A stretch of 64,000 nucleotides of DNA, taken from contig CACXWU010000004.1 in NCBI GenBank assembly GCA_902771535.1, positions 1 to 64,000 of the forward strand. Direction: 5' to 3'. The notes beneath the pieces are model-generated. The model was given only the letters and a program-made list of their open reading frames with translations, searched no databases and was not told the DNA's origin. The stretch is from an uncultured Pseudomonadota bacterium. GTDB lineage: Bacteria; Pseudomonadota; Alphaproteobacteria; UBA3830. Numbering within the stretch: the stretch's first letter is position 1; every line of letters begins with the position of its first letter. Positions 1-7,801 of the stretch are shown here, piece after piece. A program made the translations under genes and the position numbers.

Positions 1-2
1 TT

Positions 3-1496
3 TACTTCAATTCATTTTTCGCAAAACTTTCTCCATTGAACGATCAGCCGTTTCCGCAGGCGTATAATTTCAAAAGACAACAGTATTTTAACAGAATTTC
101 TGCCCGCGGGTTTGTCATGTCTCCGCCGAAAAAAGTTGAATATCTTTATCAGGAAATTACTCTGGCGCTGTTGATTGACAAGTTTCGACACAAGATAAAC
201 CAAAAAATCGATGAAACACTTGATTCGGACGATGCCGCAATCGCAAAGGCGTTGATTACCGGAACAAAATCTTCCATAAGCAAAGATCTTCGAGAAAACT
301 TCGTCAGATCGGGCACCGCTCACATTCTCGCAATTTCAGGACTTCACATCGGAATCGTTGGACTGTTCATTTTCGTATTGATTCGCCTTCTTCTTTGCTG
401 CGTTACTCGAATTTCAATGTTTTACGACGTAAAGAAAATCGCGGCGATCGTTTCTTTGGCGGCAGCAATCGTTTTTTATTTCATTTCGGGATGTTCGGTT
501 TCGGCGATGCGAGCTCTGATCATGCACGCCCTCGTGATTTTGGCAATCATTCTGGATCGAGAAGCCGTCACAATGAGATCGATTGCCATAGCCGCCACCA
601 TCATTATGATATTGTCCCCCGAAGCAATCATGTTTCCGAGCTTTCAGCTGTCGTTCAGCGCGGTGATTGCGATTGTCGCCTTTTATGAACGATTCTGGAA
701 TTTTTCATCTCGCTTCAAAATGTTGATAAATATCGTTGCGACAACGGTCGTGGCAACTCTCTCAACTTCGATTTTTTCGGTATTTGTTTTCAATCAGCTC
801 ACTCTCAACAGCGTTTTCGCCAATATTTTCATGATCCCGCTGATGAGCTTTTTCGTCATGCCGATGGTAATTGTCTGTCTGCTCTGCATGCTGATAAATG
901 TGACTTTTCCGTTGAAAATTTTGGCCCTCGGAATCTCTTCCATGATAAAACTGGCGAAATTTTCTTCAACATTTGTCGGATCCCTGTTTGTTATGCACTC
1001 TCCTTCCCCAATCGTAATGATGATTTTGATTTTTTCGGCACTGATTTTTACTTTGATTCACCACAGAATCAGATGGGCTGGATTTATCGGGTTGCTGGCT
1101 GGAATTTTGCTGTACTTTTTTCAGGATATCCCACGAATTATTATCTCGCCGAATGCTAAAGCTTATGGAGCGAGAGTCGGCGACGACCTGACCTGCTTCA
1201 ACCACTGCGGATACTTCAGAGCCACGCTATCCGCCTGGACCAAATCCGTAGGATGTTCTCGTCGCGAAAATTTCAAATCCAAAGCCTGCCGAAAATTCGT
1301 AGAAAGATTGGACGACGATTCTGTAAAAATCTCAGCTGACGGGCAAGACTTTATCTTAACGAGCAACTCGAAATTTCCAGATAATTTTGAAAAACTCCAA
1401 GAAAATAGCGAAAAAGAGATGCGCAAAAATCCGCAAAAGCAACCAACTATAATTTTTCTGGACAAAACGAGTAAGGAATTTCGACAGATTTACTAG
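3..1496 (+). CDS. comEC: ComEC/Rec2-family DNA uptake channel, 5' end outside window
   Basis: ComEC forms the inner-membrane channel that carries single-stranded DNA into the cytoplasm during natural transformation. The reading frame is open to the first base of the window, so the N-terminus (OB-like domain start) is missing; the TTG at 36 is probably an internal codon. About 490 residues remain. The competence-domain signature GTAHILAISGLHIG is seen about 90 residues after base 36, preceded by an ALITGTKSSIS stretch, and is followed by many hydrophobic segments up to about residue 370. The soluble C-terminal tail (W-T-K-S and D-F-I-L-T motifs) resembles the short tail of alphaproteobacterial ComEC rather than a full metallo-beta-lactamase domain. 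Family assignment is firm; activity in uptake is inferred from the family. Confidence 0.88.
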   Translation, partial: YFNSFFAKLSPLNDQPFPQAYNFKRQQYFNRISARGFVMSPPKKVEYLYQEITLALLIDKFRHKINQKIDETLDSDDAAIAKALITGTKSSISKDLRENFVRSGTAHILAISGLHIGIVGLFIFVLIRLLLCCVTRISMFYDVKKIAAIVSLAAAIVFYFISGCSVSAMRALIMHALVILAIILDREAVTMRSIAIAATIIMILSPEAIMFPSFQLSFSAVIAIVAFYERFWNFSSRFKMLINIVATTVVATLSTSIFSVFVFNQLTLNSVFANIFMIPLMSFFVMPMVIVCLLCMLINVTFPLKILALGISSMIKLAKFSSTFVGSLFVMHSPSPIVMMILIFSALIFTLIHHRIRWAGFIGLLAGILLYFFQDIPRIIISPNAKAYGARVGDDLTCFNHCGYFRATLSAWTKSVGCSRRENFKSKACRKFVERLDDDSVKISADGQDFILTSNSKFPDNFEKLQENSEKEMRKNPQKQPTIIFLDKTSKEFRQIY

Positions 1497-1520
1497 AACA
1501 CTCGTTGATTTTCTTCCGGC

Positions 1521-1790
1521 CTAGGCCAAATCTTGTGGGGTTAAATCCTGCAAGCTTGTGATGGGATAGTTTTCATGGCCTTCGTCATTCGCAGCGCCGA
1601 AGAATCTAAGATCTCCGAACAGTTCGAAATTTTTGCGCCAAAATCCTTCATCGATAAAATTCACCACCGAATCAGTTTTTATCTTCCGAAGTTCTTCCGC
1701 AAACATGCGCTCCATCGGGTCAGTTCTTTTCGATCTGAATTTCAAACAAAAAAAGAAACCCGCGCACAGTGCAACAGCAAAACTAATCAT
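1521..1790 (-). CDS. small membrane-anchored protein, unknown
   Basis: An 89-residue protein with one N-terminal hydrophobic segment (residues 2-16, ISFAVALCAGFFFCL) followed by a basic FRSKR stop-transfer and a charged cytoplasmic or periplasmic tail. I chose the ATG at 1790 because AAGG/AGG sits just upstream; a GTG at 1805 in the same frame would add five residues. It lies convergent to comEC, and its last bases overlap a GGCCTAGGCC palindrome at 1519-1528. I do not recognise a family. Overlapping plus-strand frames exist, but only this one has a signal/anchor segment and a plausible ribosome-binding site. It could be spurious. Confidence 0.42.
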   Translation of the reverse strand: MISFAVALCAGFFFCLKFRSKRTDPMERMFAEELRKIKTDSVVNFIDEGFWRKNFELFGDLRFFGAANDEGHENYPITSLQDLTPQDLA

Positions 1791-1874
1791 CCTGATATCC
1801 TTCACCTTCAGTAAAATGGTACCATTTCAGCAACAAAACTTCAATGACCGACCGTCAAAATCGTTTCCGCCTAA

Positions 1875-1905
1875 CAAAAAAGGCGGAAGATCTTTCCTCC
1901 GCCTT
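1875..1905 (-). terminator. rho-independent terminator of the first beta-barrel gene
   Basis: On the minus strand the arms AAGGCGGA and TCCGCCTT (1898-1905 and 1880-1887) form an 8-bp stem with a 10-nt loop followed directly by a run of T (1875-1880). It lies 28 bases after the stop of the gene at 1933. Confidence 0.8.
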
Positions 1906-1932
1906 CGCAAAAACTACAAAAAATAGTTTCGA

Positions 1933-2592
1933 TTACATCTTTACAGTGTAAACCGCCATTGCTCTCAGAGTGACAGCACCCCTGTTGGTTACTTTATGAA
2001 TCTTTGAATCAACTTCAATGCTCTTGTTTGATCTGAATCTGTATTCAGCTTCCAAACGAGTTCTCAAATTTTTGCAAACTTTCTCCACACCCAGAGCAAC
2101 AATCGGGGCCCATTTTGAACATTTTAAATCTCCAAATCTAGCCTTTGAATAAGCAGCACCACCTTTTAGGTAAATCATGCTCTTAGTTCCCGGATTAACA
2201 TAACCGAACCGCAAAGCAGCAGAAGGAGTTAAACCGTTAATTCTGGCTTGACCGAACATAAACTCTGAATTCTGACTGGCATCCAATCCCGCTTCTAAAC
2301 CTATAAAAGCTTTTTCCTTTACGGCTCTTCCGTAACCTAAAGACACGGTACCGGCAAGTCTGGTGCAGTGCTCAGATAGCTTACCTTCTCTTGTTTGGCC
2401 TTCAACCTCTATTTGGCCTTCAAACTTGACTCCGTTGTCGACCGCGGCAATACCGAGACCAAAGTAAAGGCCATCAAATACGCCACCGGTTTGGGTTGCC
2501 GTAGCTGTAGCTACGTTTGCTTCCACATTGTCTGCAGCATTAGCTCCGAAAGTTAAAGCTGCGGCAAATACTGAAAATGCTAACTTTTTCAT
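1933..2592 (-). CDS. outer-membrane beta-barrel protein (opacity/P44-like), copy 1
   Basis: A 219-residue protein with a clear Sec signal peptide (MKKLAFSVFAAALTFGANA, cleavage after residue 19). The mature part has alternating hydrophobic/polar strands typical of small surface-antigen barrels: YFGLGIAAVD near the start, LGYGRAV, YIGLEAGLD-like IGLEAGLDASQ, LRFGYV, YLKGGAAYS, LEAEYRFRS and a C-terminal strand VTLRAMAVYTVKM ending in a hydrophobic-rich position. The barrel would span the outer membrane; a porin or adhesin role is inference. The gene is a tandem paralogue of the one at 2826-3611, sharing an almost identical signal peptide, C-terminus, leader and terminator. It has its own leader hairpin (2625-2645) and terminator, so it is probably transcribed alone. 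Confidence 0.85.
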   Translation of the reverse strand: MKKLAFSVFAAALTFGANAADNVEANVATATATQTGGVFDGLYFGLGIAAVDNGVKFEGQIEVEGQTREGKLSEHCTRLAGTVSLGYGRAVKEKAFIGLEAGLDASQNSEFMFGQARINGLTPSAALRFGYVNPGTKSMIYLKGGAAYSKARFGDLKCSKWAPIVALGVEKVCKNLRTRLEAEYRFRSNKSIEVDSKIHKVTNRGAVTLRAMAVYTVKM

Positions 2593-2624
2593 GTTTCTTT
2601 CTCCTTAATGAACAACCATTTTCA

Positions 2625-2645
2625 ATGTCGAAACCACTCCGACAT
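2625..2645 (-). promoter_or_regulatory. 5' leader hairpin of beta-barrel copy 1
   Basis: On the minus strand, arms ATGTCG (2640-2645) and CGACAT (2625-2630) pair across a 9-nt loop, 33-53 bases before the start codon. The paralogue has the same hairpin with one compensatory pair change (see 3644-3664). This is possibly an mRNA stabiliser; function inferred. Confidence 0.5.
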
Positions 2646-2769
2646 GTTAATTTATATCCTAATCAGGAACGGACGAAAACACAAAAAGATAATTTTATAT
2701 AAAATTTAAATATATTGTATCATTTTTACAACAATTAAAAAAAATCCACCAAAGATTTCGCTGAAAAAC

Positions 2770-2797
2770 AAAAAAGCGGAAGATCTCTCCTCCGCCT
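2770..2797 (-). terminator. rho-independent terminator of the second beta-barrel gene
   Basis: Minus-strand stem GCGGA/TCCGC (2791-2795 with 2776-2780) and T-run over 2771-2775. It is a copy of the terminator at 1875-1905, with a shortened stem, which shows that the duplication included the 3' flank. Confidence 0.7.
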
Positions 2798-2825
2798 TCG
2801 CAAAAACTACAAAAAATAGTTTCGA

Positions 2826-3611
2826 TTACATCCTTACAGTGTAAATCGCCATCGCTCTCAGAGTGATAGTGTCTTTGTTGGTGGCCTTTATAGTTCCTCT
2901 GTAGTTATCAACTGTTGCTAAGTTACTTTTGAAATCAACCTTTTTATTCGAAGAAAACCTGTACTCAACCTCTAAACGGGTTCTTAAGTTCTTTCCGCAA
3001 AGTTTTTCTCCCCCCAAGGCAATTATAGGAGACCACTTTGAAATTTTTGCTTCATAATCCCAGTATTTTGTTGGGCCAGCACCAAGCAGATTATCACTTT
3101 CAATATAACCAACTTTAGCCTTTGAGTAAGCAGCACCTGCTTTCAAGTAAACCATACTTCTAGTTCCCGGATGAACATAACCCAACTTCAAAGCTACAGA
3201 CGGAACCAATCCGTTAACCTTCGAATTTATTTCATATTGCCTTCCCGTTGTTGAAACATCATCATGAACGAAGTCAGAACTCTGAGACGCATCCAACCCT
3301 GCTTCGAGACCGATGTATGCTTTTTCTTTAATTCTTCTTCCGTAGCCCAATGTTACTGTACCGGCGAATTTTGTATAGTGATCATTCGCATCAACACCGC
3401 AATCTCTTGCAACGTATCCTCTTCTATCGTCAACTGCGTCTGTCGTCTCTGTCTTTATACCACCGTTAACACCGGCAATACCCAAACCAAAGTAGAAACC
3501 GTCATATCCGCAGCAACTTTCGGACGCTGCAGGAGCTGTCTCTACGCTTTCCGCCGCATTGGCTCCAAAAGTTAAAGCCGCGGCAAATACTGAAAATGCT
3601 AATTTTTTCAT
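2826..3611 (-). CDS. outer-membrane beta-barrel protein (opacity/P44-like), copy 2
   Basis: A 261-residue paralogue of the 219-residue barrel downstream. The first 20 residues (MKKLAFSVFAAALTFGANAA) are the same, and strands FYFGLGIAGV, LGYGRRI, YIGLEAGLDASQ, LKLGYVHPG, YLKAGAAYS, LEVEYRFSS and ITLRAMAIYTVRM line up one for one. Extra length lies in the loops between strands, the parts expected to be surface-exposed: after DGFYFGLG (residues about 55-80), around residues 120-140 and around 185-200. The gene has its own start context (AAGGAG) and leader hairpin. Surface antigen or narrow porin is the likely role, inferred from the fold. Confidence 0.86.
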   Translation of the reverse strand: MKKLAFSVFAAALTFGANAAESVETAPAASESCCGYDGFYFGLGIAGVNGGIKTETTDAVDDRRGYVARDCGVDANDHYTKFAGTVTLGYGRRIKEKAYIGLEAGLDASQSSDFVHDDVSTTGRQYEINSKVNGLVPSVALKLGYVHPGTRSMVYLKAGAAYSKAKVGYIESDNLLGAGPTKYWDYEAKISKWSPIIALGGEKLCGKNLRTRLEVEYRFSSNKKVDFKSNLATVDNYRGTIKATNKDTITLRAMAIYTVRM

Positions 3612-3643
3612 TTTTCTTTCTCCTTAATAAACAACCATTTTCA

Positions 3644-3664
3644 ACGTCGAAACCATTCCGACGT
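3644..3664 (-). promoter_or_regulatory. 5' leader hairpin of beta-barrel copy 2
   Basis: Minus-strand arms ACGTCG (3659-3664) and CGACGT (3644-3649) enclose a 9-nt loop, 33-53 bases before the start codon. Relative to copy 1 a U-A pair has become C-G, with both partners changed, which preserves pairing. Confidence 0.5.
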
Positions 3665-3758
3665 GTCTAATTTGTACCCTAATTTAAGAATAATTAAAAT
3701 AAATTTGTTTAAATTTTAAATATATTGTGTCATTTTTATCACGATTTTTAAGCAAAAA

Positions 3759-4166
3759 TTATTCCTGAATCACTCGAACGACCGAAAAAAAATCGCTTTG
3801 AAAATAATTGTTCAGTTTCTCGATCAACTGAAGCGAATCGTGTTGAATCTCTGTGGAACAGCAGTTTTTCGATTTCACGATTAAAACATTAGAACCATTC
3901 ATCTTAACCACTTTATGCGGCTCGACGTATTGGGCAAGCCTCTCTCCGACAATCCGGTCCCACCTCACAAAAACATCGCTGACAGTCGGATTTAAATTGC
4001 TTTCCTTTATTAATGACTCAGCTATATTAGACAGACCACGCACGACACTTTCCCGAAACCTAACCGATTTTAAGCTAGTCTGCCACGAGGAGAATTTAAG
4101 ATCAAGTTGTCGAGAAAAACAAAATCTAAATATATGTCCGATAGCAAACAATATTTTTACATTCAA
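3759..4166 (-). CDS. dciA: DUF721 / DciA-like protein
   Basis: A 135-residue protein with the DUF721 layout: an N-terminal helical part, then VSDVFVRWDRIVGERLAQYVEPHKV (read here as W-x-x-I-V-G at about residue 70) and a short beta part NVLIVKSKN followed by a C-terminal helix ending in V-V-R-V. DUF721 proteins include DciA, which loads or assists the replicative helicase DnaB in most bacteria. The listed start is a TTG; no strong ribosome-binding site decides it, and the true start may be further in, since conserved sequence begins near residue 35. It stands alone between the barrel gene and a long intergenic region. The role in helicase loading is family knowledge. Confidence 0.68.
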   Translation of the reverse strand: MNVKILFAIGHIFRFCFSRQLDLKFSSWQTSLKSVRFRESVVRGLSNIAESLIKESNLNPTVSDVFVRWDRIVGERLAQYVEPHKVVKMNGSNVLIVKSKNCCSTEIQHDSLQLIEKLNNYFQSDFFSVVRVIQE

Positions 4167-4288
4167 TTAACACTAAAATTTAAATAAATAACCTATTGAA
4201 ATCCAATAATTAATTAAACGGATTTTATCCGATTAACAATTAAAAAATTATCCCGACAAGAAAAATTTAATTTTTTTTAAAAAATAAC

Positions 4289-4317
4289 TTGCAAAAAAAG
4301 AAATACGGGTATATACA
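4289..4317 (+). promoter_or_regulatory. strong-looking promoter of a possible small RNA
   Basis: TTGCAA (4289-4294), a 17-base spacer and TATACA (4312-4317) match a sigma-70 promoter. No plus-strand gene begins for 230 bases, but a terminator follows 40 bases on. Confidence 0.45.
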
Positions 4318-4323
4318 TATAGA

Positions 4324-4383
4324 CAGTTAATAATTTATTTTTCATTTCCTTCTATTGGCCCCATTCTTTGGGGCTTTTCTTTT
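4324..4383 (+). ncRNA. possible ~60-nt small RNA
   Basis: The interval runs from about 7 bases after the -10 element to the end of the T tract of an intrinsic terminator (stem GCCCC 4358-4362 / GGGGC 4370-4374, then TTTTCTTTT). It has no start codon with a ribosome-binding site. The upstream part is A/U-rich and could bind Hfq-like proteins. No known RNA family is recognised. Confidence 0.35.
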
Positions 4384-4385
4384 AC
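4356..4385 (+). terminator. orphan intrinsic terminator
   Basis: Stem GCCCC/GGGGC, 7-nt loop and a T-rich tail on the plus strand only. The nearest plus-strand coding gene upstream ends at 1496, so it does not close any gene seen here except the proposed small RNA. Confidence 0.7.
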
Positions 4386-4549
4386 AGAGCAGAGATTTTT
4401 CGTAAAATTTCCGCCGCTGTCTGCTTCAACGAATCAAGTTTTGCTTTTTTCATAGATATAGATTTTCTCACATCACTTAATAGTACATTAAAATTCTGAT
4501 ATCGTTATGGACGACGCGCAGTTAATACATTCGAGAAAGGAGAAGAAAA

Positions 4550-5680
4550 ATGAAAAAGACAGTATTCTTGACCGCTTTAATGCTTGTGTCAGCAAGTGTG
4601 TTTAGTATGCAAAACCCAAATGAAATTTCTCAGGAACAGCTTGTAAAAAATAAAGAATTGGCAATCGCGTTGCATGAAGATGATATCGAACAGGTCGTAC
4701 AGTCGATAGATGAAGGAGCAGACATCAACAATACACAGATTAACGAGACAACTCCATTGGTGTTTGCCGTAGATAAAAATAATTATGATTTGACGAGCAT
4801 TTTGATAGGTTTGGGAGCGAATGTTAATGGCAAAGGCAGTGACGGACGAACTGCTTTGACGGTCGCGATATTCAAAAGGAATGAGCAGATTTTGAACATG
4901 CTGCTGAATTGTGAAAATATCGATCTCGAAGCTGTGGGGATGTGGGGCCTGTCTCCTTTGGGCGTAGCAATGGAAATGGATTCTCAGGCAATAGATTTGG
5001 AAAATGCAGACGCTTCGCAAATAGATATGACCAAAAAGTTATTGGAAGCGGGAGCAAAAGCGGACGGTATTGCTTCAGGGGATAACAAAGACACTGCCCT
5101 GATGCGAGCGGCAATGTACGGAAACGAAGCAATGATCAGATTATTAATAAAAAAAGGCGCCAATATACATGCCAGAAACAGATACGGAAATACAGCTTTT
5201 GCATTAGCTGCGGAAGGCAATTGGTCCAAAGCTTTTGAATTATTAAAACCACTCGGACCGCAGGATCTCGTAGGGGCCTTTTCCAACGCGTACAAAAACA
5301 AACAAACCATGACCGACGATCAAATAATTGAATTAATTACGAAATCTTCAGATATTGATACGCAAAATAACAATGGATACACCCCGTTGATGAGTTCACT
5401 GGAATCTTTTCATCCGGAATGCGCAAAAAAACTGATCGACATGGGAGCAAAGGTTAATCTACAAAATAATGCTGGACGGACAGCTTTAATGTTCGCCGCA
5501 CGCAATGGATATACCAAGATCGTGAATTTGCTCTTGGAAAAAGGAGCGCGCGTAAATCTAACAGACAAAGAAGGACACTCTGCACAGTGGTTTGCAGAAG
5601 AGAAAAAACACCACGAAATTGTCAAAATTTTGGAGGAAGTAACTTCTAATCAATCGACAAAGGATGTAATTCCGAAATAG
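4550..5680 (+). CDS. exported ankyrin-repeat protein
   Basis: A 376-residue protein beginning with a Sec signal peptide (MKKTVFLTALMLVSASVFS, cleavage near residue 19). The mature part is built of about eight ankyrin repeats: recognisable units are ETTPLVFAVDKNNYD (about 64), GRTALTVAIFKRNEQ (about 98), DTALMRAAMYGNEAM (about 186), GNTAFALAAEGN (about 218), GYTPLMSSLESFHPE (about 281), GRTALMFAARNGYTKIV (about 314) and GHSAQWFAEEKKHHEIV at the end. Ankyrin arrays bind proteins; export suggests a periplasmic, surface or host target, but the target cannot be read from the sequence. A strong ribosome-binding site (AAAGGAGAAG) fixes the start. The signal peptide resembles that of the ankyrin gene at 7802. 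Confidence 0.88.
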   Translation: MKKTVFLTALMLVSASVFSMQNPNEISQEQLVKNKELAIALHEDDIEQVVQSIDEGADINNTQINETTPLVFAVDKNNYDLTSILIGLGANVNGKGSDGRTALTVAIFKRNEQILNMLLNCENIDLEAVGMWGLSPLGVAMEMDSQAIDLENADASQIDMTKKLLEAGAKADGIASGDNKDTALMRAAMYGNEAMIRLLIKKGANIHARNRYGNTAFALAAEGNWSKAFELLKPLGPQDLVGAFSNAYKNKQTMTDDQIIELITKSSDIDTQNNNGYTPLMSSLESFHPECAKKLIDMGAKVNLQNNAGRTALMFAARNGYTKIVNLLLEKGARVNLTDKEGHSAQWFAEEKKHHEIVKILEEVTSNQSTKDVIPK

Positions 5681-5755
5681 CATTTTTCAGAATATTTTGT
5701 TTGCAAAAAAAATCAAAAGAGTTACACCAATTTTTCAAAAATTTTGCGATTATTC

Positions 5756-5784
5756 TTGCAAACCAATTTACCCCATGGTATTGA
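5756..5784 (+). promoter_or_regulatory. predicted promoter of the LRR gene leader
   Basis: TTGCAA (5756-5761), 17-base spacer and TATTGA (5779-5784). It predicts a 5' leader of about 160 bases before the LRR start codon at 5952. Confidence 0.35.
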
Positions 5785-5867
5785 TACCTTCAATTAGGTA
5801 GTTGTTGTAGTTTTGTATAGGAAAATTTGAAGAGATTCTTGCGGGAGAGATGTGTCTGCGGAATAGT

Positions 5868-5923
5868 TGCCGGTAGTTCGCCGGCACTGGTTAGGTTGTA
5901 CATGTTTGCTCGGTGCAGGCATG
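5868..5923 (+). promoter_or_regulatory. structured leader of the LRR gene (two hairpins)
   Basis: Hairpin 1: TGCCGG (5868-5873) pairs with CCGGCA (5881-5886). Hairpin 2: CATGTTTGC (5901-5909) pairs with GCAGGCATG (5915-5923), with two G-U pairs, around the loop TCGGT. A GGTGTTTTTAGTA stretch and AAGAGGAG ribosome-binding site follow. The LRR gene at 46116 has a hairpin with the same loop and a different stem. Confidence 0.5.
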
Positions 5924-5951
5924 TGGGTGTTTTTAGTAAGAGGAGTTAAAA

Positions 5952-7619
5952 ATGAAACTTAACATGAAAACTTTGTGTTCGATCGGAGCGTTGCTGTTGT
6001 GCTCGGAGAGTGTGTTGGCGATGGATTTCAATCCGTTAGAAGGCAACAATAAGAGAACATCACAGTCAGAACTGAAGTCAATAAGTTTTAAAGGTGAGGA
6101 ACTGAAAGGTTGTTCGATTAGTTACTTGGAGGAACTAGCTCCGCAATTAGATAAGTTGAGTGTTAAAGGAAAGATTGATGATCAGCACTCGATGCATAAC
6201 TTGTTAACATTGTTAAAAAAAGCAGAGAATCTTAACATATTAACTCTGAACAATGTTGGCTTTGAAAAGGTTCCGTCAGAGGTATATGTATTAAAACAAT
6301 TAAAATATTTGGACCTCGGCCAAAATCGGATAAAAAATATTTCGCCGGAAATAGGAGAACTCGGAAGTTTAGAATGTTTATACCTAGACGAAAATCAGAT
6401 AGAAAGTATTCCGACAGAAATAGGAAATCTCATAAATTTAGAACGTTTAATCCTCCGCAAAAATCAGATAAAAAGTATTCCGCCAAAAATAGGAAATCTC
6501 ATAAATTTAAGAGATTTAGACCTCCTCGAAAATCAGATAAAAAGTATTCCGCCAGAAATAGGAAATCTCATAAATTTAGAAGATTTAAACCTCCGCAGAA
6601 ATAAGATAGGAGATATCTCGCCAGAAATAGGAAAGCTCGAAAATTTACAAAAATTAGATCTTTCTGCTAACGAACGGATGAACCTCCCATCAGAAATTGA
6701 AAATTTAAAAAAGCTTAGAACCTTAGATCTTGGAGACAACGTCGAATTAACAGAATCATTTCAAGATCCTAGTATCCTTGACATCATATCAGACTTACCA
6801 AATCTAAGTTATTTAAATATAAACAATTATTTTATGTTCATGCTCGATACTAATTTTATTCATCTAGTCAACTCACCGTTCTCCGTAAACAACCTTTTAA
6901 AACAAAACAAAAAAGAAAAAAAACGCTTCGTATATACCGAAAAGTTAGATCTTAGTGAAAAAGATTTAACAAGGATACCTGCAGATATAATAAATTTGAA
7001 AGTTACTGAATTAAACCTTAGTAACAACAAGATAACAAAGCTCCCCATAAGTTTAAAAAATATGGAAAAGTTAGAAGAAATTAATCTTTTCGGAAACCCA
7101 TATTTTGATTCATTTAAGAAAATTCCTGGTGAATTATTGGAAAAAGATAATTTGAATTTTACTTTATCCGTAAATGGTGAATCGATACAGAAAAGTGCCA
7201 AGGAAATAAAGGAAGAGAGAATACTGAAGAATAAAGAGGAGCTCGCAAAATTACAGAGAGAAAAAGCAATAGAATCAGCAGAATCAGCAGTTCAGATGTT
7301 TGAAGAAGCTGAGGAAGAGGCCGCAGAAGCAGAAGCCGAACGTCAAAAAATTGCGGCTGAAGATAAAGCAATAGAATCAGCGACTCAGATGTTTGAAGAA
7401 GCTGAGAAGGAGGCCGCAAAAGCAGAAGCCGAACGTCAGAGAATTGCCCAAGAAAAGGCCGAGAGAGAGGCTGCTCAAGCTGCGTCTCAGGTAATCGCCA
7501 GAGAGTCATACTATTCCAAATTTGGACAATTCTTCAAATCAATGTGGTCCAGATTTACAGATTCCAGATTGGGGCGATTCCTGAAAAACATAGGACAAAC
7601 TTTGTTCAGCAATCGGTAA
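5952..7619 (+). CDS. exported leucine-rich-repeat protein with alanine/glutamate coiled-coil tail
   Basis: A 555-residue protein. Residues 1-23 are a Sec signal peptide ending VLA. Residues about 110-290 hold LRRs of the 23-residue L-x-x-L-x-L-x-x-N-x-I-x-x-I-P type; four central units (KSIPPEIGNLINL and near copies) are almost identical in DNA as well, so the array has expanded recently. A second LRR block follows at about 340-375 (LDLSEKDLTRIPADI, LNLSNNKITKLP). Residues about 420-520 form a charged coiled coil with two copies of a unit containing QMFEEAE and AEAERQ. The C-terminus (FGQFFKSMWSRF... RFLKNIGQTLF) is an amphipathic helix. Such proteins usually mediate protein binding; the partner is unknown. 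A ribosome-binding site AAGAGGAG supports the start, and a terminator follows. Confidence 0.88.
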   Translation: MKLNMKTLCSIGALLLCSESVLAMDFNPLEGNNKRTSQSELKSISFKGEELKGCSISYLEELAPQLDKLSVKGKIDDQHSMHNLLTLLKKAENLNILTLNNVGFEKVPSEVYVLKQLKYLDLGQNRIKNISPEIGELGSLECLYLDENQIESIPTEIGNLINLERLILRKNQIKSIPPKIGNLINLRDLDLLENQIKSIPPEIGNLINLEDLNLRRNKIGDISPEIGKLENLQKLDLSANERMNLPSEIENLKKLRTLDLGDNVELTESFQDPSILDIISDLPNLSYLNINNYFMFMLDTNFIHLVNSPFSVNNLLKQNKKEKKRFVYTEKLDLSEKDLTRIPADIINLKVTELNLSNNKITKLPISLKNMEKLEEINLFGNPYFDSFKKIPGELLEKDNLNFTLSVNGESIQKSAKEIKEERILKNKEELAKLQREKAIESAESAVQMFEEAEEEAAEAEAERQKIAAEDKAIESATQMFEEAEKEAAKAEAERQRIAQEKAEREAAQAASQVIARESYYSKFGQFFKSMWSRFTDSRLGRFLKNIGQTLFSNR

Positions 7620-7631
7620 CTTAATCGTTTT

Positions 7632-7665
7632 AACAGGGGCATCCTTCATGGTGCCCCCTCTTTTG
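7632..7665 (+). terminator. rho-independent terminator of the LRR gene
   Basis: Stem GGGGCA (7636-7641) / TGCCCC (7652-7657), 10-nt loop, then CTCTTTT. It begins 17 bases after the stop codon. Confidence 0.75.
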
Positions 7666-7723
7666 CACGGCGCACCGCCTGTTCTGGCGTCGATTTTCCG
7701 AACATAAAATTATTTTCCAATAT

Positions 7724-7751
7724 TTAACAAAATTTTAACTTTTTGTATGAT
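7724..7751 (+). promoter_or_regulatory. predicted promoter of the broken ankyrin gene
   Basis: TTAACA (7724-7729), 16-base spacer and TATGAT (7746-7751), about 50 bases before the ATG at 7802. Confidence 0.4.
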
Positions 7752-7801
7752 ACCATCCACAACAACATGAAGATATTGCATTTAAGAAAAGTGAGACAAA
7801 A

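Noticed and set aside
12-323. 103-codon minus-strand frame
   Set aside because: Antisense to comEC, with no ribosome-binding site and no recognisable protein features.
3264-3575. 103-codon plus-strand frame opposite the second barrel gene
   Set aside because: Antisense shadow of a well-supported signal-peptide-bearing gene.
6374-6604. 76-codon lysine/arginine-rich plus-strand frame
   Set aside because: It is the shifted reading of the amplified LRR units in the gene at 5952; repetitive only because the parent DNA is.
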